Assembly: GCA_003415625.1 (NCBI GenBank)
Contig: PYIU01000001.1
Span: forward strand, 3,038,746 to 3,102,745
Direction of reading: 5' to 3'
DNA length: 64,000 bases
Source: Aquanectria penicillioides
Lineage: Eukaryota > Ascomycota > Sordariomycetes > Hypocreales > Nectriaceae
The position numbers and the translations under genes are program-made. The notes beneath the pieces are model-generated. The model did no database searches. It worked only from the letters and a program-made list of their open reading frames with translations, and had not been told where the DNA came from. Of this stretch, positions 43,516-56,467 are shown in pieces (position 1 is the stretch's first letter; each line of letters starts with the position of its first letter).

Positions 43516-44441
43516 CCTTGGTCTGGGTTGTAACACAATCTGTTACCCTTTTGAAACCGTACATCACAAACCCGCGATGCCTTCATTGAAAGGAACTAAC
43601 AGTGCTTAAGATTATGGCTTTAGCAAGTATTGATAGTTTGGGCTGGTTGGTGGCTGGGAGATTACCGCAAAGTGAGACATTATTGTCTGGTTCATGAGGG
43701 ACCTAGGGAGGGAAATAAGGCCCAAGTTCTGTTTTTCTGTCAACGGTTTTTGGGGCAACCTCAAGTATGCTCAATACCACTGTACTAAAGCTAAGGTCCT
43801 ACGGCCTCTATGCTCTTGATTAGAGGACCAATAAATAAATTCTTAAAACCTTTTATTGCCGAGAGAGCTTGTGTCGAACAACCGAGACATTCAACCATAT
43901 TTCTCCGACTCTAGCCAGGCTGACCGCTACGACGGCAGTGAAGATGACGTGTATGGCTAGTAATTTCCATTGATGTTTGCGTCCCCTAAAAACGCCACAT
44001 CCTTTGGCCCGTCTTTGTCGGGTACCTAAGATAACGGCAGGGTAAGAGGGTAATCTAATGCTATTGGTAATCTGCTAGCCTCCCTGTAATTCCCGAGGAT
44101 ACTAGGTCCAGGTGCGAGGCATAGTGCTTGGTGGCGTTTCGTAGTCGTTGGTTTTAGGGCTCGTATATAATATGGGCCCAAAGTACTTTGCGTAATTATG
44201 CGTGAAATGATTGGTTGCACATCATTGCTTTTTCTTGCACCAACTCTCCAAGCCCCCGTAAACTGTTGAGCTGTCATGTTAGCACCCAAAAGTGGTTGGG
44301 GAAATGAAAATTGCCCGGAGCCTGGTATTTTTATTCATTTAAATGCTCGACGTCACCCAACCGAAGGCAGACAGTGTTATAGCAAGGATTGCTGCACACC
44401 ACTTGGACTTGGAGCCGGTCGCTAAACCGAAATTGTGAGGG
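43516..44441. other. Intergenic; P450 upstream region
   Basis: No gene or repeat recognised. An 87-codon minus frame (44026-44289) has no domain. Confidence 0.5.
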
Positions 44442-46127
44442 ATGTTCTCAGCGGCTCTTGGAACCTTTGTTGTCGGGGCAGTGCTCTGGGCTACAGGGAG
44501 CCGAAATTGCTCGGAGCCAACCTGCCATCTCACTCACGGGATAGTCATTACCATAGCTTGTACCACATGGCTACTGCTCTATCACATTATTCTGTACCCT
44601 TTCTATCTCAGTCCTCTTCGGTACCTTCCAAGCCCGAAGCAGCCGCCTTTCTATAGCCGTTTGCTGGGAGAGGCGAGTTACGAAAAGCTTGTCCAATGGA
44701 TCAACGAGATACCCAATGACGGTTTGATTCGCTACTATGGTTTTTTGAATGCAGAGCGAGTCCTTGTAACAACACCGCAAGGGTGCAAGGATGTCTTGCA
44801 GACCCAGGGCTACAATTACATCAAGCTGCCGTGGGCGTTGGAGGTGATGGGACAATTTGGCCCTCGCGGTATCCTCGTTGCCCCCCCTCTGAAACATAAA
44901 GTATGTTTCTTCTCGCCTAACTTTAGTGATGATTGAACTTATCCATCACAGATTGATCGAAAGCTACTTCAGCCAGCGTTTAAGTTCAAATACGTCAAGA
45001 GCTTATATCCAACATTCTGGACGGAAGGAGCGAAGTTCCTCAATATCATCGAGAAAAATCTTATTGAAAATGGAAACGACATCATAGACATTGGGCAAAG
45101 ACTTCATCATGTCACTCTGGACATCATCACATTGACGTCTTTTGGGGCTTCCATTCAGGCTGTTGAGAATCCAAACTCAGTAAGAGTAAAGCATTTTAGG
45201 AATCTCTTTGCAACTAAGAAAGACCATCTCCTCTACCGCCAGAAAGCCTTCTACCTCCCTTCTTTTATCTATCGGCGACTTCCAGTTAAGGCTAGATGCG
45301 AGATTATGACGGCGCGAGATGTCATTGCGGATTTTATCCGCCCGTTGATCCAACAGCGCCGAAGAGATGCCAAGGAGGCGCCATCAGAGCAATACGCGCA
45401 AGGAGACATTATCGCAACCCTGCTACAATCGGGAGAGACGTTTTCAGACGACTACTTGATTGACCAATCAATGGACTTTATGGTAGCTGGTCAAGAAACC
45501 ACGGCTACCGCTGTTACTTTTACCCTCTTTTCGCTTTCCGAGAACCCCGAGTGTCAGAGCCGGCTTCGAGAAGAGATCCGAGCAAAACTTCCGTCACCAG
45601 ATGGAAGCACAGATGTCGACGCCGGGCTTATTGAGTCACTTCCTTATCTCGCTGCTGTCTGCAACGAGGTCCTGCGACTATTTTCGCCAGTCGTATATTG
45701 CCATCGACAGACCACCACCCCCAAAACAATAATTGGCTCTGTGGCCATTCCGAGAGACACTGTTGTCACGGTGGCACCAGGAGTGATTCACAGCTCTCGA
45801 GAAGTTTGGGGGACACGGGCCGCGGAATTTGACCCAGAGCGGTGGTTGGTCCAAAAGGACGGAGAAATCAAGTTTGATCCTCTCGGAGGGACAAATGACC
45901 CATGGGCCGTCATGCCTTTTACCTACGGGCCCAGACAATGCATTGGAGAGAGATTTGCCCGAGGCGAGATGTTAACCCTTGTTGCACTGCTGGTTGGCAG
46001 GTTTGAATGGAAATTCAAAGGGATTGGTAGAAATGGTGATCGGCCTATGAAGATTGTTCATACTGTGGTTGCTGGACCTGCCGGGGGCGGTGTTACCATG
46101 TATGCACACCGTATTGGTGGATGGTGA
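44442..46127 (+). CDS. Cytochrome P450 monooxygenase
   Basis: Two exons, 44442-44900 and 44952-46127, with a 51-nt GT-AG intron in phase 0, giving 543-544 residues, normal for a fungal microsomal P450. The N-terminus has two hydrophobic helices (ALGTFVVGAVLWATG; GIVITIACTTWLLLYHIILYPF) that anchor it in the ER, followed by a proline-rich hinge. Family signatures are all present: I-helix AGQETTATAVTF, K-helix NEVLR (ExxR), PERW, and the heme-binding loop FTYGPRQCIGERF with the cysteine ligand. It should hydroxylate or oxidise a small molecule using a P450 reductase. The neighbour 762 bases downstream, in the same direction, is a Cas1-like acyltransferase, but no pathway can be assigned. Confidence 0.95.
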
Positions 46128-46888
46128 GTGGCATCAGTCGAAAAATCGCTCCTTTCAGGAATGACGGAGGGGTGGAGTTTTTGAGAAGGATAGGTAGTTG
46201 ACAATAAGGGACAAGAGTTTAAAGCTACCCTGCCTGCTACAACCCAACCATGCTGAATTTGCCAATAAGCGAGACTTATCACTGCCGGCAACGAAATGGT
46301 TTGTGGTTGATTCTTTGTCTAGTAGGTAGCCAAGATAAACATTTTCGTCCCCTGATCTCTCCTTGGGCGCAAACGCCGATTCAGCCCTAGAGATTAGATA
46401 TCAAGGGCAACGGATGATGGATATTGATTGTATTTAAAAGAACTAAGGTTATCAGTTGCCTGTCCAAAGGACTTGCGTCTATCGTTCCGGTCACCTCGTG
46501 TAGCATCACGGATTACACTGTCCTGGGGTTGGGTCATGAGGTTGAAATTATCGGACAGATCCAACAGCTAGTAACCTTGATTGAGACAAAAGTTCATTTC
46601 TAGGCTTGTCTTGATGGTGCATTTTCCCCCGCCCTTCTAAGCCCCTTTTTAAACATACTGTTCAGTATCCGGGTGGCTGGCATTAACTGGTCCGATCCCC
46701 AACCCCAACCCCTGGTTACAACAACCCCCGTTTCAGATCCATGCTCAATGCAACATCCCCCTTTTCTTGTAAATAATAAATTATGCTTCATCCTTTGTAG
46801 ATCACCTAATTTCCTGATCGTACTAACCATTGTTCCTATCTTGTTTTCATTCAGCCTCTTTCGGCCCATTTCGCTCCGGATCGCCTGG
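46128..46888. other. Intergenic between P450 and Cas1-like gene
   Basis: No gene. A frame continues upstream of 46889 without conserved sequence and is taken as 5' UTR. Confidence 0.5.
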
Positions 46889-49576
46889 ATGCCGTCCCTC
46901 GTATCCCGTATTCTCCTAGTGCTTGTTAGCATCTCATTATTCGTCACCACTACCCTCAGAGCTGTATTCCAAATCGACGATCCCCACCGATGTCGCGCCA
47001 CACTTGAGACTGGCCGCTGGCTTGATCCTGTGCGTCAGCGCAATGATCCTGAACCCACGCCTTTGTGGGAAGCGGACGGGTGTAGACTACATCAGTATAC
47101 GTCTGAAGACATAAGACTTTGTCTAGAGGGCCGACATATTGTCTTCAGTGGCGACCCAGGGTCTAGAGAGCTTGCCTACGGGCTAGCAAGATTGGTAAGT
47201 CAATTTCGTGAACCTTGGGATTACCGGTATCCGAATTAATATTTTTGGTGGCTATTTTAGATTTACAGAGATGCGGCCGATTGGTATCGCAGCCACCTCA
47301 ATCCCGATGCTCCTTTTCAAGTTATTTATAACGGAATTCAGATCCAACGGCACAAGCCTGCTTTCTTGAACCTTGGCTCTCATGAGGATGAGGCGCAAGT
47401 CATCCGAGAAATCGAATTGATGCGAGCTGAATCAGATTTAGCAATCCCCGAGAAACAAAAAAGTGCCGGACTGATGATACTTGGCACTGGTGCTGTATCT
47501 CTTTTCTCTGACGAGAGACAGATCGAGAGATACGGGGCCGCCATCTCGAATTTGTCCAAGATTTTAGGCCCGCGAAAAAGCTTGATTGACAGCCCCATAG
47601 ACGCTCGTGATGGTGTCAGAAGTCAAGTTTTCTTCATGCCTCAGACAGAACTTTTCTCCCCAGCTAGTGAGATACGACCTGTTGCCTTACACGAAGCACA
47701 AGCGCAACTTAACCGTATGCAACAGTGGGTTCATAGTGAAGAGAAATTTCTCAATTTTCCCGCAGTCTGGGCCTTCCAACAGTTGAAAATCGACAAGGGC
47801 CATGCGTGGAACGATCCTCAGGGCAACAAATTACGCACAATAATTGGCATCGAAGAAACTAAGGCCAATATTCTTCTCAACCTCAGATGCAACGCCAAAC
47901 TTGACAGAATGAAGCGCACGGGTTTCCATAATGACTGTTGTAATGACTATGGTTACAAACCAGTCATTCAGCGATGCTCCGTGGCCGCTAGTATTGTGTT
48001 TCTCGCCATCTGTGTTGTGTGCGAAATCTTGGATCTCGCTGTACGCCGTCGTAAGCCCCGGTGGCAATGGTTTAACATGAGCACTGGGGCATTTTTTCTT
48101 GCAATAGTTCTGTCATATTTCGCCGACCGTACACCAATGATGGCCAAAGGAACGAGGACAACAACATCGGCTACGGACTTGGCCATATTCTCTGCTCCAT
48201 TCCTCATCGGTACAGTCGTCACTATTAGAAAGTCCAAACCGCCACCAGCCAAGCCCGGTGCGAAAGTGGTTGAACAGGATCAGCCCTTTCTGGGCCGTGA
48301 CCAAACTGATGAGTGGAAGGGCTGGATGCAATGGATGATTCTTGTTTGGCACTGGACTAAAGCCTCTCTAATGACGTACATTCCTCTGTACGCCTTCATT
48401 CGACTACTCGTCGGAGCATACCTCTTTCAAACTGGATACAATCATACCACATTTTTCCTTGTGAAGAAAAACTTCTCTTTTAAGCGCGTGGCAGCGGTTA
48501 TGTTACGTTTGAATCTTCTCAGCGTTGCACTAGCCTTCACCATGAATTTAACCTATGAATTCTACTACTTCGCAGCACTTTCAAGCTTGTGGTTTTTGAT
48601 TATCTACGCTACACTTGGCATCAGACACAAGTCCATGAACCACGACGTTCAATTGGTCATTGCCAAGGTTTGCATCTCTGCCGTCATCATGGGTGTTTTA
48701 ATACTCCAAGACCTTGTTGTCCCCTACGTGTACTCAGTGCTGGGGATGGTCTTCAATATCCAATGGAGCGTTCCTCAAGCGCGGTATCGAATCACCTTGG
48801 ACCTTTTTATTCCATACTTCGGGATGCTCACTGCAATCGCGAATCTTCACATGAAGGATAGTCTGAGGCTTCCGCTACGATCTTCATTAGCATGTACTGG
48901 AATAGCAGCCATCAGTTGGTATTGGCATTGGTGTCACACCACAACAAAGAGAACAGGCGACTATGAGAGATGGCAGCCATACTTGTCTTGGATTCCCATA
49001 TTATCATTTGTTGCTATCCGAAATGTCACCAGTTTCGCCAGAAACTACACCTCCAGATTCATGGTGTGGCTTGGTAAATGTTCATTGGAATTATTTATCC
49101 TGCAGGCCCACCTGTTCCTTTCGAACAATTTTGAGGGAGTTCTTCTCATTGACGGAATGCAAGGAAATGGGCCGATACTGGGTCGGTGGAAATCACTTGT
49201 TATTATCGTCCCATTCTTCCTTTGGATTTGCGCGGAGGCGGCAGAGTCGACAACGATTTTAACCAATCTCATTTTATACCAGCCACCGGTAACTGATTCA
49301 CATGATGGTCCAGAGAAGTACGGTCATGACTCAGCTTGCTGGAGGACGTTGTTAAGCCTGGTGATGTCAGCCTTTCGCCGAATCAGTCAATTTCCATCAT
49401 CTGCCAGTGATTACAAAAGGGGTATCGTATTTTCTAAGTCATTGTTATTGTATAATCTCCCCGCCAGGGTAACTCTCATTTTACTTGTTCTTTGGATGAT
49501 GAATCTATTAAGTCCTTGGCCAAAACCACTTCTCATTCCAGACGGATTTACAGGAATTAGGGGCAAGTATACTTGA
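46889..49576 (+). CDS. Cas1-like O-acyltransferase (PC-esterase plus 10-TM domain)
   Basis: Exons 46889-47194 and 47261-49576 with a 66-nt phase-0 intron give 873 residues. The N-terminal signal anchor (ILLVLVSISLFVTTT) precedes a luminal PC-esterase-like region (HRCRATLETGRWL; CLEGRHIVFSGD; NILLNLRCN). The C-terminal half has about ten hydrophobic helices and the conserved GWMQWMILVWHW, NLTYEFYYFAALSSLWF and GKCSLELFILQAHLFLSNN blocks of Cas1p O-acetyltransferases, Golgi enzymes that acetylate polysaccharide or glycoprotein sugars. The esterase GDS box is GDP at residues 88-90, and a DxxH partner motif is not evident, so the luminal hydrolase part may be inactive while the acyltransferase part looks intact. 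Confidence 0.92.
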
Positions 49577-49659
49577 TGAGTAACGCTACGTTATATACTT
49601 CTACCACTGGGGCTTCAGTATTGAATTACCAGTTAAACTTGTACTTGTAATTGATAACT

Positions 49660-49706
49660 TCGGCAAGGGGGTACCTCCAGTTTTTGCTGAGGTGCTACGG
49701 TTCAAT
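49660..49706 (+). repeat. Truncated TRIM LTR
   Basis: The last 47 bases of the TRIM LTR (CGGCAAGGGGG to GGTTCAATA). It lies directly against a Copia-1 solo LTR, as at 32118. Confidence 0.82.
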
Positions 49707-49712
49707 AAATAT

Positions 49713-49984
49713 TGTAGAAAGCTACAAGGCATAGAGCATTGAATAAGTGACCAGGCAAAAATGACTTCGATTACTCTATACGAGCTAACTGACAATTCTG
49801 TGATGGAGAGCAAGAACTAGAACAATGGACTAGGGAAAACTATCGTACATCTTTTGAACAAGCTAATCCTTCGCTTAGCATTTCCATGAGCAGCATGAAA
49901 TTTGCTACTCGCTACATCTCGCCTGTTGGTTTCAATAGGTGCGATGTTTGCGGTTTGCGTCGCCCAAAATCATGTGGTCCAACA
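49713..49984 (-). repeat. Copia-1 solo LTR, copy F, TSD AATAT
   Basis: 272 bp, TGTAGAAAGCTAC to GTGGTCCAACA, flanked by AATAT (49708-49712 and 49985-49989). Confidence 0.9.
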
Positions 49985-50987
49985 AATATTCTTTATGTTG
50001 GTAGGCGGGGTTTACTGCATGCAGTGGGTTTAATCGTTCTTATTGTCTCTATCTTCTATATTCCTCTCCAGGAGGAAGGGCTAAGGGCATATCTATTCTA
50101 GATAGCTTGTTTCGTATCCAGCTTAGATAAACCCAATATGTTACTCTTCTGAAACCGTACATCCCAAACCCGCGATGCCTTCATTCAAAGGAGTCAACAC
50201 TTTAGAAGTATTCGTTTTTATTCCATTTATGAGTATCTCCATTGTCTATGTAAGCCACTATGACTATGAAATAAGAAGCATTAAGTTAGAGTATTTTCTT
50301 TGTCCATCTTCTCTTTCATGTTCTCGATTTTTAATGAAGATGCTTCTTAGTAGGGTATGATATAATGGATGGCCTTATTAGTAAACCAAGAAATCAATCA
50401 ATTCTAACGCATTATGCTGGAATTGCACTGACAGAGCGAGGAAGACTCTGACGCGTGTTTCGGTTTTGAAGTATCAGATTCTGTTTGCAAAGTCCTTAAC
50501 TATGCGAAATTTATTTTGTTCGAATCAAAGTATCTTGGCCTCACCATATATTTCATGGATCATGGTTGCGATATGGCGATAGGGGGACCGAAACGACCCG
50601 CCAGATGAACAGCCAGACCAGTAGACGTGCAGTCGAAACGAGATTGCACACGATGATTGGGAGATCTGCAGGCATAAGCATGATTTACACGTGTCATTTT
50701 CCTGAAGTCTTCACTTCATGCTAAGTAATAGCACTACATGAATGCGTGTTGGTGACCTGGGATGCTCAAGATTGTGTAAAGTAGAGCGAGCATGCATCCT
50801 CACGCGCAACAAACAACCTATGCACTTCGACGAAACTTTCCCAAAAGAGTAATTTAGGAAGCCACTAAACAATCATTGGGTTATATCCGTGAAGGTAGCC
50901 GAATATATAGTGCTGTCGCGACCACCACGGCATCCCATCCATATCATCTTTTCTCATTCACACTTGTTTTAATCTGCAATCGTCTTC
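49985..50987. other. Intergenic, nothing recognised
   Basis: Mostly AT-rich. TAACGCATTATGC at about 50404 matches a piece of mini-LTR B, too short to annotate. The 3' part is the upstream region of the SDR pseudogene. Confidence 0.45.
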
Positions 50988-51870
50988 ATGTCTCTCTCTG
51001 AGAAGTTTGCTATTGTCACTGATGCAGCTCGTGGTATTGGGGCAGCAATCACCTTGAAGTTTGCTGAAGAAGGGGCAAAGGCAATTGGGCTACCGCTCTA
51101 AGCCAATAACCTTGCTCGCAAGGCTGCTTTTTGTGGCCTAGGTATCTGTCGCTTATTATGCAACTTCGGCCTCCGCCCCACAGGCCAAGTAGTTAATTTC
51201 TCGTTTCGCGAAGTTTAGAACCTCGGGGCTTGACATTCAAGCAGACCTGACAGACATTTCATCCTCGGGGAGATCGTTGCAAGCACACTCCCTAGATTCG
51301 GGGCTGCCACATCAATATTCTCGTAAACAATGCTAGTGTTGGGGATATACATTCTGCCGAAGATGTCACACCAGAGATATATGGTGGGATATTAGCAGTC
51401 AACACACGCGCTGTTTCCTTCATGACATAGGCTGTGCTACTACACATCACAAAGGGAGGAAAGATCATCCATTTGTCTTCCACCAATGCCAGAATGAGGA
51501 TGCCCGGCACCGCAATTTATTCTGCAAGTAGGGTTACTCTCGAAGCTTTCACGCGAGTCATGGCCGCTGAGTTAGGTCCGAAATATGGAGTGACTGTTAA
51601 TGCAGTGAACCCTGGTCCTGTGGCCACTGACATTACCTGGCTGCACCTGATACTTTACGCGACACCATATGCAAGATAGTCAAGAATGATCCTGCTGGCG
51701 GGCCTATGGGCCTTCCAAAGGACATAACCGACATGGTCAAGTACCTTGCGAGCGAAAGCTCACGGTGGGTGAGTGGGAATGTGGTTACGGCCAACGGAGA
51801 ACTGGTTGTAATGTATCAAACTACTAGTCTTAGCTCCATAGGTTCCATTCACACATCGGCCTCATTTTAG
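50988..51870 (+). pseudogene. Short-chain dehydrogenase pseudogene
   Basis: The start MSLSEKFAIVTDAARGIGAAITLKFAEEGA is a classic SDR cofactor site, with D for G in the TGxxxGIG turn. Further on, INILVNNAS, then HLSSTNAR, the catalytic AIYSASRVTLEAF (Tyr present, Lys of YxxxK replaced by Arg), VNAVNPGPV and WVSGNVV appear in three different frames with in-frame stops. The middle third is unalignable. It cannot make a working enzyme. Confidence 0.8.
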
Positions 51871-53428
51871 TATTCATCGATGAACTCTCACATTTCTTTG
51901 TATCAGATATGTCACATCTCACAACCAAATATCCTTGCATCCCAAATCCCAAAGACCTCTAGTTGGTCTATGTTGGGCACAGCTAAAAATGAGTCTGCAA
52001 AGGCAAAGAATAACTGAGTTCTCAAGGGTCACATTGCTTTCAGAGCACAGAAAACAATTCCAACAGGTGCCAGCGCAGTAAAACCTTTCAGCTGTTTTGT
52101 TTTTAATTGAGTTAATATATACGCGCGCTGTTAAACCTGGTTGGTGCGGGAACCCAATCTTACCCGGCAGAGGAAGTGGCGATAGTCTGTTGATGCGTGA
52201 TATTTGCATGCTGAGATAATTTAAATCACCCTGTTGAGGAACTGAGCCTTGTCATGGATCTGCGATTATGAGCCTTTGAAGACGAAACAAGTAAATTTTG
52301 ACGGCATTGTAATCAAAGATTTCGATTGCCTAGTGAATACGCTTGAAATAACTCTCGCGAGCTAGGATAAGTTTGACTACATCATGTTTTCGCACTGGGC
52401 CGGGATCATTTGTTGGGACGTCTGGGCTGATTTGCATGGTTACCGCGTCGGGATTTTGTCGATGTCAGTCATACCGCTAAGTATGAAGCATTTCAACGAG
52501 GATACCGTTCTTAGCTAGAATATCAGGAACATCATATGAGTTATGTTCTCGCCTAAGGAACAATACTTCCTCCACTAGACCTGGCAAACCAGCGGCAATG
52601 TCGTATAGGCTATCCGTGTGAACTTTTTGGGACGGCACAAAATGGCTGGTTCTCCCATAGCACTTCTTCCAGATATGTCCGTTGTTTTTTTACCAGAGCC
52701 GTACATATCTCGAGATAAATCAGTATGACTTCTCAACTTTCAATGGAAACTTACAAGCATTGCTCTGCATGATTGGAATATACCATTGCTCTGTCATTCG
52801 CGTCATAGTTGGGTCTACAATGCTTTGTGCCAAGACCAAGCCCAACATCATATTCCAGTTTAATCGACTTCTCCATCACATGCTGTTAATAATGTCATTG
52901 GCGGCTTTCTTCGCCAAATACTGGCCTCGATTCACCGCGTACATGCCTAGGATTATGACTGGAAGTTTGGGATCAGCAAGCGCCGTAGCAGCGTGTGTAC
53001 CCAAGTCCGACGACACACGCCACATGCTTTTACCATCAAGTTTCATACTCCTGTGTTGCAATGTCGCATCATCAAGGACTCACGAGCTAGATGTCTGGCC
53101 GAGACATGGTTTCTCTGTAAGCCGGTAATCACGATTGACTTCCGCCGATGGGCCCATGGATAGCGAGAGAGAAAGTAATTCAATTTTGTTTGATTGCGAA
53201 AGGTTATCAATTCTGGTTGTAGTATGGGATTCGGTTGCAAGAGCCTGTTTGCCCGGGACGAAACAAGCGAAACCCGGAGCCCTGTATGGTTTGCATTAAT
53301 GGAGGCGAGCTGACACTGAGACTTGTATTCACAATATGTGGTGGCATGTCATATCCCGGCAAATATGGTCGGACCTAATAAGGCATCTAACAGTAATAAG
53401 ATGGCAGAAAAACTGCTTTTATGGCCTA
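51871..53428. other. Uncertain region, possible minus-strand pseudogene
   Basis: Minus-strand fragments look protein-like in pieces: QKVHTDSLYDIAAGLPGLVEE near 52600, and VSSDLGTHAATALADPK near 53000. They are separated by stops and shifts and I cannot name the family. A plus frame at 52682-53128 is probably their shadow. Confidence 0.35.
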
Positions 53429-53750
53429 CTAGGGGGGATCTCTAAACCGACCTTTCCCCGTGACAGATTCTCAGTCACGGGGGGGGGCCATTGATTTGCA
53501 AAAGGGACGTTGATTTGCAAAAAGTCCAGTACCTCTCGTTCTATATGAAATGTTAGGGATTTTAGGTCACTTTGTCCCACTTTGCCTCACATAATATTTT
53601 ATTTTTGTCCATCTCAAATTCGGCAGAAAATACCTACATAAATTATTACCTAAATTGTAGGGACTAAAGTACCCTGTATTTTGCAAATCAATGGCCCCCC
53701 GTGACTGAGAATCTGTCACGGGGGAAGGTCGGTTTAGAGATCCCCCCTAG
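53429..53750. mobile_element. 322-bp MITE with ~75-bp terminal inverted repeats
   Basis: The left end CTAGGGGGGATCTCTAAACC pairs with the right end GGTTTAGAGATCCCCCCTAG, and the match extends through CCGTGACAGATTCTCAGTCACGG to CCATTGATTTGCAAAA. TA flanks both sides (53427-53428 and 53751-53752), as for Tc1/mariner-mobilised MITEs. It carries no coding. A relative lies at 4485-4732. Confidence 0.88.
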
Positions 53751-53752
53751 TA

Positions 53753-54603
53753 GCTCACTGGTGCCCTTTTATCATGACCAATAACGAGACCCAACAACGC
53801 GGCGGTCTAAGACGGCAGAACTGGGAACTCTTATCATGTTGGATCGGTAGATGAGCATTGGCTTCCAGCGTCATGATTGTGAATACAGCCCCTTGGAAAG
53901 CAGTCGTAATTTCGCTCTCAACAGCACTAAGGAGACGGAACTCGCAATATGGGGAACAGTGCCTTATTTAAAACAATTTCTCATGGCCTTCACCGCCTGG
54001 TCTCGCATGGAGGTCCATGACAGGCCATGGCACACCACTCTACCCTGGCGCTCTGGTGGATTGTGGGGCGGAAGGGTGTAGGGTACACATCTCGCTTAGT
54101 TCCGCCACTGTCCCGTAGAAGTGCCGCTGCAAACAATAGCAAGGGTGGATGTTACCCGATTCGAGGTACTGCGTAAAACAGGCCATATCTCTGCGACAAG
54201 CACTCATCATATTTCTGACTCAGCTGGCTCTGGTTGGCGTTTTTCTTCAACCCAATATCATATTATTTCACGCTCTTGCTTCCGAGTTTTCAATGTCAAC
54301 GAGAATTGGTCTCGCGATTGCTGTGGCCTCAGGCAAAGTGGCCAGAATCAGCTCACACGCTATTGGAGCGGAAGGGCGACAGATGCAGCTCACACGCTAT
54401 TGGAGCGGAAGGACGATACATCACGCGCCCCTCCCGGACACGGAAGACCTGTACAGCATTTAAAGTCACGAGGGATTAAAACTTTCTACAAATATAGATT
54501 TTTGTCAATTCTTTCTTTTTCTTAAAACCTCAAATCACCCACAGGCAGTTGTCTTAAATCATATTTTGAATTGTGAATCGTGTTCTACACTCTGATCAAC
54601 AAC
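53753..54603. other. Intergenic with a short direct repeat
   Basis: Open frames at 53851-54525 have no domain. A 27-base unit (CAGCTCACACGCTATTGGAG...) occurs twice, 37 bases apart, at 54349 and 54386. Confidence 0.5.
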
Positions 54604-55536
54604 ATGGCTTTGGCATCCCAACTCGCTATCATTGCTGGAGGAATAGGTACATTCCGCTTATCCAAATCTTTTCAAATCACCTTGTATCTATCATAGGGCC
54701 ACTTTTTTGACTGACTATAACTACAAATAGGTGGGCTTGGTAGCGCATGTGGCAAGCTTCTTAGAGAGCAAGGCGCACATTTGGCCCTACTTTATGCTCC
54801 ATTTGAGGCAAGCAAAGTTGACCGAGCTCTTGAGGAAACTTATGGCTCAACAAATCATGCGGATATTTCTACTTATGAGTGCGATATTACCGTTCCGGAG
54901 TCTGTTGAGAAAGCCTTTGCTGCTATTGCGGCCGATAAGGCAGCGTTCCCAAGCATTCTAGTCAACAGCGCTGGCTATGCTAATGTAACGCCTATGATTG
55001 AGACAACGCCAGAGGACATTATGCGACACTACACAATCAACCTATTTGGTCCGACTATAACTAGCCAGGCTTTTGCACGCCTATATCTCAAGGCCAAGGC
55101 TGAATACAATGGCCAGGCCCCTGGTGGCCGTATTGTCAGCATTGCAAGTCAAGCAGCACATGTAGCGTTGGATAAGCACGGCGCCTATTGTGCTTCCAAG
55201 GCTGGGATCATCGGCTTAACGAAGTGTCAGGCGAATGAATGGGGTCCTCTTGGAATCACGGCGAATACTGTTAGCCCAGGGCCTGTCTGGACACCCCTTG
55301 CAATGCAAGCCTGGTCTGATGATAAGGTTCGAGGAGAGTGAGTGAATATTGACAAACAATGAGCTCATACCCGAATACGCTAACAGTATCATCGTAGCTA
55401 CCTCAAGGGGGTTCCCACTGGCGTTATGGGCGAGCCGGAAGAGGTTGCGCATATTGTAGCGTTTTTGTGCCACCCTTCGGCCAAAAACGTCAATGGTGCG
55501 GATGTGAGAATGGATGGAGGATATACTGCTCGGTGA
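54604..55536 (+). CDS. Short-chain dehydrogenase/reductase, intact
   Basis: Three exons (54604-54646, 54731-55337, 55398-55536) with introns of 84 and 60 nt give 262 residues, standard for a classical SDR. The cofactor motif AGGIGGLG is split by the first intron, NSAG marks the fourth strand, SIASQAAH carries the catalytic Ser, YCASKAG the Tyr and Lys, and SPGPVWTP the loop after strand six. The C-terminus MDGGYTAR is the usual final strand. Lack of an Arg after the cofactor loop leaves NADH versus NADPH open. Substrate unknown. It resembles bacterial-type 3-oxoacyl-ACP or glucose dehydrogenase-like SDRs. Confidence 0.92.
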
Positions 55537-56467
55537 AGTGACAATCATTAAATTTGCGTGGGGAGATCAGTGTCTTGAACTTAGGGGCGTATAACATAAA
55601 CTTAAACTGTTGAAGCGGAAATTTATCTACGTCGCCGCTTTGATTACACATTTCCACTTTGTAATCTGAATACAACCCAATAATTTCAATCGACATCTAT
55701 TCGTCAACCGGTCAAAAGAAGTTGCAGTGGCATAAAATGATGCGATAAATCGTATATGAGGGTATTCACAAAGGGTCAAGTTGAAAGGTAAACAGAAGGA
55801 TGATCAATTCACTAGCTGAGAGCCGCCACGGTTCCTCGGGGCCCGTGGGGCTCTCTAGGCTTGATTAAGTAAGCCGGCTACAAGACACATCACACTCCTT
55901 TTGATCCATTCCGTGGCGAACTTATTTCTTCTCCTTGCCATACATGCAACGAGGAATAAAATAAAGTCCTGTTAGTAACAAAAATTCTTTTTTTTTTTGC
56001 CTTTCAGTCTAGATGGCTAACGCTCTCTCGAACAAAGTTCATTACAAAAGGCTTTCTGGTGAATGTCTTGACAGCCTCACTTGATGCATAGGAACGAAAA
56101 ATGCGGCGTGAGGTAGAACGCCATCTTTGTCTCTTGAAACACCCAGGAAATAAAACACCACTGCTCAATGAATGTTTAACACAGTCTCTATTACAAATCC
56201 CTTGTTGTTTCATGTGCCTTTAGCTCACTAGGAATTCTCAACGTCAGGCCAACGATAATTGATCAACGACATAGGTGCGCTGCATGTTCGAGGATAAATG
56301 GACAGTATATAAGGCGGATGTATGCGAGCATGAACCGAATATAAAAATTTATTACTTGACAGAGCCGACATGTAGTCGCCATACACCGTTACAGCCGCCA
56401 GAGTCAAGTTGCGAATCCCAACAGTTGCCCCATTGGCGACGGTGATATTTTATTGGAACGAAGATGC
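55537..56467. other. Intergenic with one hairpin
   Basis: GAGAGCC(G)CCACGG ... CCGTGGGGCTCTC at about 55819-55857 can form a GC-rich stem. It has no flanking U-tract pattern of known meaning. A 69-codon minus frame (56004-56213) is unsupported. Confidence 0.45.

Noticed and set aside
44442..55536. P450, Cas1-like and SDR genes as a secondary-metabolite cluster
   Set aside because: No PKS, NRPS, terpene or similar backbone gene, and the genes are separated by transposons and an SDR pseudogene.
55819..55857. GC-rich hairpin as a structured RNA or terminator
   Set aside because: Isolated stem with no conserved context; eukaryotic genes do not use such terminators.
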